DNA of 64,000 nt, from the NCBI GenBank assembly GCA_036493735.1, contig DASXPH010000093.1:1-64000 (forward strand). The letters are read 5' to 3'. This DNA comes from AG2 sp036493735. Its GTDB lineage: Bacteria; Gemmatimonadota; Gemmatimonadetes; Gemmatimonadales; Gemmatimonadaceae. The notes under the pieces were generated by a model, which saw only the letters and a program-made list of their open reading frames with translations, was not told the DNA's origin and did no database searches. The stretch's first letter is position 1; every line of letters begins with the position of its first letter. The position numbers and the translations under genes were made by a program. Of the stretch, positions 59,957 through 64,000 are shown piece by piece.

Positions 59957-59989
59957 GATCGGTGGTCTGTGGACGGTGATCGGTTGTCG
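59957..59989. repeat. boundary iteron between padR and ADOP
   Basis: GATCGGTGGTCTGTGGACGG and GTGATCGGTTG on the plus strand; on the coding strand C-rich words ACCGATC and ACCACAG... precede the GTG start directly. Confidence 0.65.
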
Positions 59990-59992
59990 CCG

Positions 59993-60325
59993 CTACGCCA
60001 CCTGAAGGACCTTGAAGACGGCGCGCGCATAACGGGTGAAGACGTCCGTCTGGCTGCGGAGCTGTTTTCGGCCGGCGGTGGTGAGCTCGTAATACTTCGC
60101 CTTGCGGTTGTTTTCAGAGACTCCCCACTCGCTCTGAAGCCAGCCGCGCTTTTCCATCCGATGGAGCGCCGTATAGAGCGCGCCTTCTTCGATCTGGAGG
60201 TCGTCGTCGGTGGTGTCGCTGATCCACCGGGCGACGGCGTAGCCGTGCATCGAGCCCCAGGTGAGCGTCTTGAGGATCAGTAAGTCGAGCGTTCCCTGAA
60301 GGAGATCGAGATCGGCGACAGGCAC
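59993..60325 (-). CDS. PadR-family transcriptional regulator
   Basis: A 110-residue winged-helix repressor: DLLQGTLDLLILKTLTWGSMHGYAVARWI and EEGALYTALHRMEKRGWLQSEW, then the wing WGVSENNRKAKYYELTTAGRKQL and a C-terminal helix that ends in VLQVA. I prefer the GTG at 60325 because AAAAGGTAG lies upstream and the 110-residue length matches the first PadR; the ATG at 60364 would place the palindrome at 60337-60355 inside the gene. The downstream ADOP permease is 36 bases away. Both PadR proteins have similar size and context, so they are probably paralogous repressors with different operators. Confidence 0.9.
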   Translation of the reverse strand: MPVADLDLLQGTLDLLILKTLTWGSMHGYAVARWISDTTDDDLQIEEGALYTALHRMEKRGWLQSEWGVSENNRKAKYYELTTAGRKQLRSQTDVFTRYARAVFKVLQVA

Positions 60326-60336
60326 AGCTACCTTTT

Positions 60337-60355
60337 CCCCTGAATGGTTCAGGGG
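60337..60355. promoter_or_regulatory. 19-bp operator candidate for the second padR
   Basis: CCCCTGAA-TGG-TTCAGGGG is a perfect dyad about 11 bases upstream of the preferred padR start, so autoregulation is likely. Its sequence differs from the TGTA/TACA operators at 12521, as expected if the two repressors recognise different sites. Confidence 0.55.
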
Positions 60356-60404
60356 AATGTTCATTCGCGGGCGCGTGCCGTCAAGGGCTCAGAGGGGCGC
60401 GCCT

Positions 60405-61127
60405 TCATTCTTCGTTGTACTCCCCGGCCGCCCGGATCGCCGCGGTCACGTCGTACACGGCATGCACTCCCATCGCTACGTACAGCGTTCCCGTCGCGGC
60501 GACGACGGCTTGCATAACGAGGCCGATCGCGAATACCCAGCCCATGCTCTTCGCGCCTTGCGGATAATGGACGAGCGCGAAGGCGATGGCGCTGAGTACC
60601 ACGGCGGTGACGAAGCTTGCGGTCAGCGACGCGAGGAGCACGACCAGCACACCCCGATAGGCCGTTTCCTCGGCGATGCCGGCGGCGACGGAGACGGCGA
60701 GCCAGAGTGCCCACTGCAGGGATGTCCGAGGCAGGAGCTGGCGCAGCCACAGCGTGCGACGCTCGTCAGGCGACCGCAGACGCCACGACAGCGCGCCGAC
60801 GCCGAGCAAGACGGCGAGCGCCCCGATGGCGATGCCAATCGTCGTCGGACGGACGCCAGTCCAGGACCAGAGGTGCATGCGCTGATGACGTGCCACGAGA
60901 AACGATAGGCCGAAGAGGAAGAGCTGAATGACGAGGGCGCGCGCGAGAATGTCGCCCCGCTTGGGAGCGCGACGCGTATTTGCTCGCGGCCGCGCACGCG
61001 TGGCGACGAGCGCCTTGCTGCGGACGGCCCCGATCGGCATCACGACCAGGACGAGGAGAACGAACAGGGCAGACTGGACGTCTACTCTGAGCGGCGAAAG
61101 AGGCGGGAATTGAGCGCCGGTGATCAT
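60405..61127 (-). CDS. CPBP-family intramembrane metalloprotease
   Basis: A 240-residue membrane protein with seven or so helices. The signature motifs are AEETAYRG (Glu153, Glu154, Arg158), FALVHYPQ with His near 187, and HAVYD with His near 222, which together form the metal site of the CPBP (CaaX/bacteriocin-processing or Abi) family. Members cleave prenylated proteins, process bacteriocins or work in immunity to them; the substrate here is unknown. The N terminus is a single helix (ALFVLLVLVVMPIGAV), then a basic loop with RARPRANTRRAPKRG. The ATG at 61127 is preferred. It lies upstream of the PadR gene on the same strand (gap about 80 bases). Confidence 0.85.
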   Translation of the reverse strand: MITGAQFPPLSPLRVDVQSALFVLLVLVVMPIGAVRSKALVATRARPRANTRRAPKRGDILARALVIQLFLFGLSFLVARHQRMHLWSWTGVRPTTIGIAIGALAVLLGVGALSWRLRSPDERRTLWLRQLLPRTSLQWALWLAVSVAAGIAEETAYRGVLVVLLASLTASFVTAVVLSAIAFALVHYPQGAKSMGWVFAIGLVMQAVVAATGTLYVAMGVHAVYDVTAAIRAAGEYNEE

Positions 61128-61219
61128 CTGCGACCTTGAGCGGTCCGATCGTGCGCGTCAGCTTGCTTCATCGCACCGTATCCCGCGCGCTCCATCACGT
61201 CAAGCATCCCTTCCGAATC

Positions 61220-62119
61220 GTGCCCGAGCTACCCGACATCACCGTGTACGTCGAGGCCCTCGAGAGTCGCGTCCGGGGCGCGCAGCTCGAGCGCGTGCAA
61301 CTCAAGAGCCCGTTTCTGTTACGAAGCGTAGATCCACCGATCTCGACGCTGATCGGCAAGCGCGTCATCGACCTGCGCCGGATGGGGAAGCGCATCGTAT
61401 TCGCTTTCGAGGGGGAGCTCTACCTGATACTGCACTTGATGATTGCTGGCCGGCTCAAGTGGCGCGACGCGGGGAAGAAGCCAGCGGGGAAAATCGACCT
61501 CGCGGCGTTGGACTTCTCGACGGGAACATTGCTGCTGACGGAAGCGGGGACGAAGAAGCGCGCCTCGCTCCATGTCGTGGCTGGGCGGGACGCCCTTGCC
61601 GAGTTCGATCGGGGCGGCCTCGAAGTCCTCGACGCGTCGCTCGACGACTTTGCCGCTCGCCTAACGAGCGAGAGCCACACGGTCAAACGCGCCCTCACCG
61701 ATCCACGCCTCTTCAGCGGGATCGGCAACGCGTATTCGGATGAGATTCTGCATCGCGCGCGGATGTCGCCCGTGAAGTTGACGCGACGTCTCACGCCCGA
61801 CGAGATCCGCACGCTGTATGACGCGACGCGGACGACGCTCGTCGAATGGACCGATCGCCTGCGCGCCGAGACCGGCGAAAGATTTCCGGAGAAGGTGACG
61901 GCCTTTCGCGACGCCATGGCCGTGCACGGCCGCTATGGCCAGCCCTGTCCGGTCTGCGGCTCACCGGTGCAGCGGATTCGTTATGCGGACAACGAGACGA
62001 ACTACTGCCCCACGTGCCAGACGGAGGGCAAGCTGTTGGCGGATCGTGGCCTTTCTCGGCTGCTGAAGGAGGACTGGCCTCGCTCGTTGGATGAATTGGA
62101 GGAGATGCGGAACCGCTGA
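61220..62119 (+). CDS. formamidopyrimidine-DNA glycosylase / endonuclease VIII family (Fpg/Nei)
   Basis: A 299-residue DNA repair glycosylase/AP lyase. The protein must begin MPELPDI so that Pro2 is the Schiff-base nucleophile and Glu3 the acid; the GTG at 61220 gives exactly that, so the longer frame from 61136 is rejected. Other signs are the helix-two-turn-helix RALTDPRLFSGIGNAYSDEILHRA (conserved GxGN-Y-DE) and the C-terminal zinc finger CPVCGSPVQRIRYADNETNYCPTCQ. The family removes oxidised purines or pyrimidines. Distinguishing Fpg from Nei needs alignment; the unusual C-terminal extension after the finger (KEDWPRSLDELEEM) is also present. It is convergent with PhzF. Confidence 0.92.
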   Translation: MPELPDITVYVEALESRVRGAQLERVQLKSPFLLRSVDPPISTLIGKRVIDLRRMGKRIVFAFEGELYLILHLMIAGRLKWRDAGKKPAGKIDLAALDFSTGTLLLTEAGTKKRASLHVVAGRDALAEFDRGGLEVLDASLDDFAARLTSESHTVKRALTDPRLFSGIGNAYSDEILHRARMSPVKLTRRLTPDEIRTLYDATRTTLVEWTDRLRAETGERFPEKVTAFRDAMAVHGRYGQPCPVCGSPVQRIRYADNETNYCPTCQTEGKLLADRGLSRLLKEDWPRSLDELEEMRNR

Positions 62120-62122
62120 CGC

Positions 62123-63058
62123 TCAGGCCCTTCCGACCAATTCATCAGCCGTGACCTGCATCCGGCCCTCGCAAACCACGACTGATTTGCCCCCGCACCT
62201 CACGGACGTGATGCGGCCTGCCTTCTTGTCGACCTCGACCTCGAGGATGCTCGGCCTGCCCATCTCGAAGCCCTGCTCGACGATCCAGCGGAGGGTGCCG
62301 TCGAAGCGGGGATCACGTGCGGCGAGATATCCCCCCAGGCCGACTGCCGCGCTGCCCGTCGCCGGATCCTCGGGAACGCCGATGAGCGGCGCGAACATGC
62401 GCGCGCGGACGTCCGAGGTAGGACGTTCCGGATCCAACGCGAATACCATCACCATGTTGGTGACATAACCGCGGAGCGTCTCCTCGAGGAGATCGGGACG
62501 CGCACGGGCGCGCGCGACGGCCCGTTTATCGCGCAGCGGAACGAACAGAAAGGGCGTACCACAGGAGATGGCCTCGGCGGGCATGTCGCTCCCGACGAGG
62601 TCATCTGTCGTCAACGAGAGCATGGCCGCCAGCTTTTCCGGTCGCGGTGGAGGGGCGAGCACTTCGGGCAACTTGGCGACGGTAAGCTGTGCGAAGGCGG
62701 GTTTGCCATCGACCGCGCGGACGGTTACGGGCACGGGCCCGACACCCTCCTCGAGGACGATGTGCGTTTCGTCACCGGTCAGCTCGACCGCGCCAATCGT
62801 CGCGAGCACGTGGGCGGTGCCGATCGTCGGGTGTCCCGCAAACGCCAGCTCCCCGCCAGGGGTAAAGATTCGTACACGGAAGGTATTCTTCGGATTCGTG
62901 GGCGGGAGCACGAAAGTCGTTTCCGAGTAGTTGAACTCTCGTGCGATCTGTGGCATAAGCTCAGGAGCAATCCCCGACGCGTCGGGAAAGACCGCGAGCT
63001 GATTGCCGCCGAACACGTGATCGGTGAAGACATCGGTGGTGAAATACCGAGGGTGCAT
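62123..63058 (-). CDS. PhzF-family isomerase/epimerase
   Basis: A 311-residue protein of the PhzF family, whose two lobes share the diaminopimelate-epimerase fold. Residues of the signature are DVFTDHVFGGNQLAVF, FNYSETTFV with the catalytic Glu46, FTPGGELAFAGHPTIGTAHVL and EDPATGSAAVGLGGYL. PhzF isomerises an intermediate of phenazine synthesis, but most family members are of unknown function, and no phenazine genes are adjacent. The ATG at 63058 is preferred; it lies directly after the C-rich arm of an iteron and has no ribosome site. It is convergent with the Fpg/Nei gene, with 3 bases between. Confidence 0.9.
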   Translation of the reverse strand: MHPRYFTTDVFTDHVFGGNQLAVFPDASGIAPELMPQIAREFNYSETTFVLPPTNPKNTFRVRIFTPGGELAFAGHPTIGTAHVLATIGAVELTGDETHIVLEEGVGPVPVTVRAVDGKPAFAQLTVAKLPEVLAPPPRPEKLAAMLSLTTDDLVGSDMPAEAISCGTPFLFVPLRDKRAVARARARPDLLEETLRGYVTNMVMVFALDPERPTSDVRARMFAPLIGVPEDPATGSAAVGLGGYLAARDPRFDGTLRWIVEQGFEMGRPSILEVEVDKKAGRITSVRCGGKSVVVCEGRMQVTADELVGRA

Positions 63059-63098
63059 CGTGGTGTCGGTGACTGGTGGCCGGTGGTGCGTGATCTCG
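63059..63098. repeat. boundary iteron upstream of the PhzF start
   Basis: GGTGTCGGTGACTGGTGGCC and GGTGGTGCG on the plus strand; on the coding strand C-rich words (CACCGGCCACCAGTCACCG) end right at the start codon. Confidence 0.65.
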
Positions 63099-63265
63099 AA
63101 AGGGCAATTGCATTCGAAGTCATAATCCAACACTGCTCAGCAGTAACCTAAGGTCGGCGCGGTTCGCGCCGGTAAGCTTTTCGTTATTTCTCGCCGCGCG
63201 CGGCAACGCGAAGTGCGCGCGGCGTGTACCAATTCGGTTGTCGCGTACCAGGTAGCAGTGCAGCA

Positions 63266-64000
63266 CATGGCGAACTGGGTCGAGTCGGTTTTCGCGTTTC
63301 TGTTCAAGTACCGGCCAGCGGTTTTCGAGAGGGGGGACTTCACCTTTGGATCTCCCACCTCGGTGATCGTATTGCTCGTCGCGGGCGCGCTCGTCGGAGT
63401 GCCTGCCATCCTCACGTACGCCGCCGTCCGCGGCAAGAGCACACGACGCGATCGCTGGATTCTCGGCACGCTGCGCGGACTGGCGATCTTGCTGCTCGTC
63501 TTCTGTCTTTTCCGTCCGATGCTGCTGCTGTCGGCGGCCGTGCCGCAGCGGAACTACGTTGGCGTGCTCATCGACGACTCACGGAGCATGCAGATCGCCG
63601 ACGTGGATGCCGGTGACGCCCGCCCGCAGACACGCGCGGACGTCGTGCGACATCTCGTCGCCGGTCCGGACAGCTCGATTCGCAAGGCGCTCGCCGATCG
63701 ATTCCTCGTGCGCTATTACCGCTTCTCCTCCGCAACGCAGCGTATCGCGAGCGCGGACGACGTGACGTTCGGCGGCACCAGCACTCGCGTTGGCGATGCC
63801 ATCGAGCACGTACGACAGGAGCTGGAATCGGTGCCCCTGTCTGGGCTCGTCGTCTTCACCGATGGAGCCGACAACGCCCGTACGCCGTTAGGCGATGAGC
63901 TATTGTCGCTGCGCGCGCGCTCGGTACCGGTGTTCACGGTCGGCATCGGACGTGATCGGTTCGACAAGGACATCGAGATCCGGCGCGTCGAAGCGGCGCG
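63266..64000 (+). CDS. VWA-domain membrane protein, truncated by the window end
   Basis: An N-terminal fragment of at least 245 residues that runs off the window. Two membrane helices come first (SVIVLLVAGALVGVPAILTY about 32-51 and GTLRGLAILLLVFCLFRPMLLL about 67-88), then a von Willebrand factor A domain: MIDAS motif DDSRSMQ near 101-107, SGLVVFTDGADNA near 195 and SVPVFTVGIG near 221. This organisation matches the large CoxE/BatA-like family of membrane-anchored VWA proteins with C-terminal glutamine-amidotransferase-like domains. The function is unknown; such proteins often occur beside MoxR ATPases. AGGTAG lies upstream of the ATG at 63266. Confidence 0.8.

Noticed and set aside
61136..61219. 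N-terminal extension of the Fpg/Nei glycosylase
   Set aside because: The catalytic Pro must be residue 2, which fixes the start at 61220.
61120..61743. Arg/Ala-rich open frame overlapping the glycosylase
   Set aside because: Typical high-GC shadow frame with no domain and no start signal.

Overview
The window is 64 kb of GC-rich bacterial chromosome with about 56 protein-coding genes on both strands. I recognised no rRNA, tRNA, CRISPR array, insertion sequence or prophage. The gene content suggests a Gemmatimonadota bacterium, with Acidobacteriota as the main alternative: three ADOP-type MacB/FtsX permeases (two next to PadR regulators), a 1064-residue Asp-box propeller protein, a secreted S9 peptidase, a BlaI/M56/HEAT-repeat cluster, DUF4142 and DUF892 proteins, and many secreted or lipid-anchored proteins of a Gram-negative envelope. 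The lineage call is inference from gene content, not from a marker gene.

Layout. 0-6.2 kb: lipoprotein, DUF892 ferritin-like protein, an unknown/MerR-like/ClpP gene trio, a 21-bp minisatellite, a GH27 alpha-galactosidase and a small membrane protein. 6.3-18.3 kb: SnoaL-like protein, DHA2 transporter, Asp-box protein, Spy-like protein, PadR-ADOP pair, argJ, YVTN propeller. 18.3-26.3 kb: envelope proteins, a cyclic-nucleotide-domain histidine kinase, SDR, PagL-like protein, DUF4230 and a D-aminoacylase-like amidohydrolase. 26.3-31.3 kb: outer-membrane protein and the BlaI/M56-HEAT/HEAT operon. 31.4-38.7 kb: an ADOP permease and a three-gene 2-oxoacid:ferredoxin oxidoreductase operon. 38.8-53.5 kb: CHAD-CYTH protein, S9 peptidase, Clp_N/zinc-peptidase pair, DinB, MBL/arginase-like pair, TonB receptor with a Cys/His-rich neighbour. 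53.7-64 kb: SnoaL-like lipoprotein, propeller-GGT fusion, second PadR-ADOP pair, CPBP protease, Fpg/Nei glycosylase, PhzF-like protein and a truncated VWA membrane protein.

Two DNA-level patterns are not explained by the genes. First, the word CCTAACG/CGTTAGG (usually GCCTAACG/CGTTAGGC) occurs about 56 times by hand count, on both strands and in all four reading registers that avoid a stop, and it supplies several stop codons. Second, about a dozen gene boundaries carry short degenerate tandem words (GGTTGGTGAT-like or GGTAGAGGG-like). These have a consistent polarity: G-rich on the coding strand directly after stop codons, C-rich directly before start codons, and often paired around a terminator hairpin. 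Several stop codons are the first letters of the G-rich word, and several starts preceded by the C-rich word lack a Shine-Dalgarno sequence. I know of no named element that matches this, and it is my main candidate for something undescribed.
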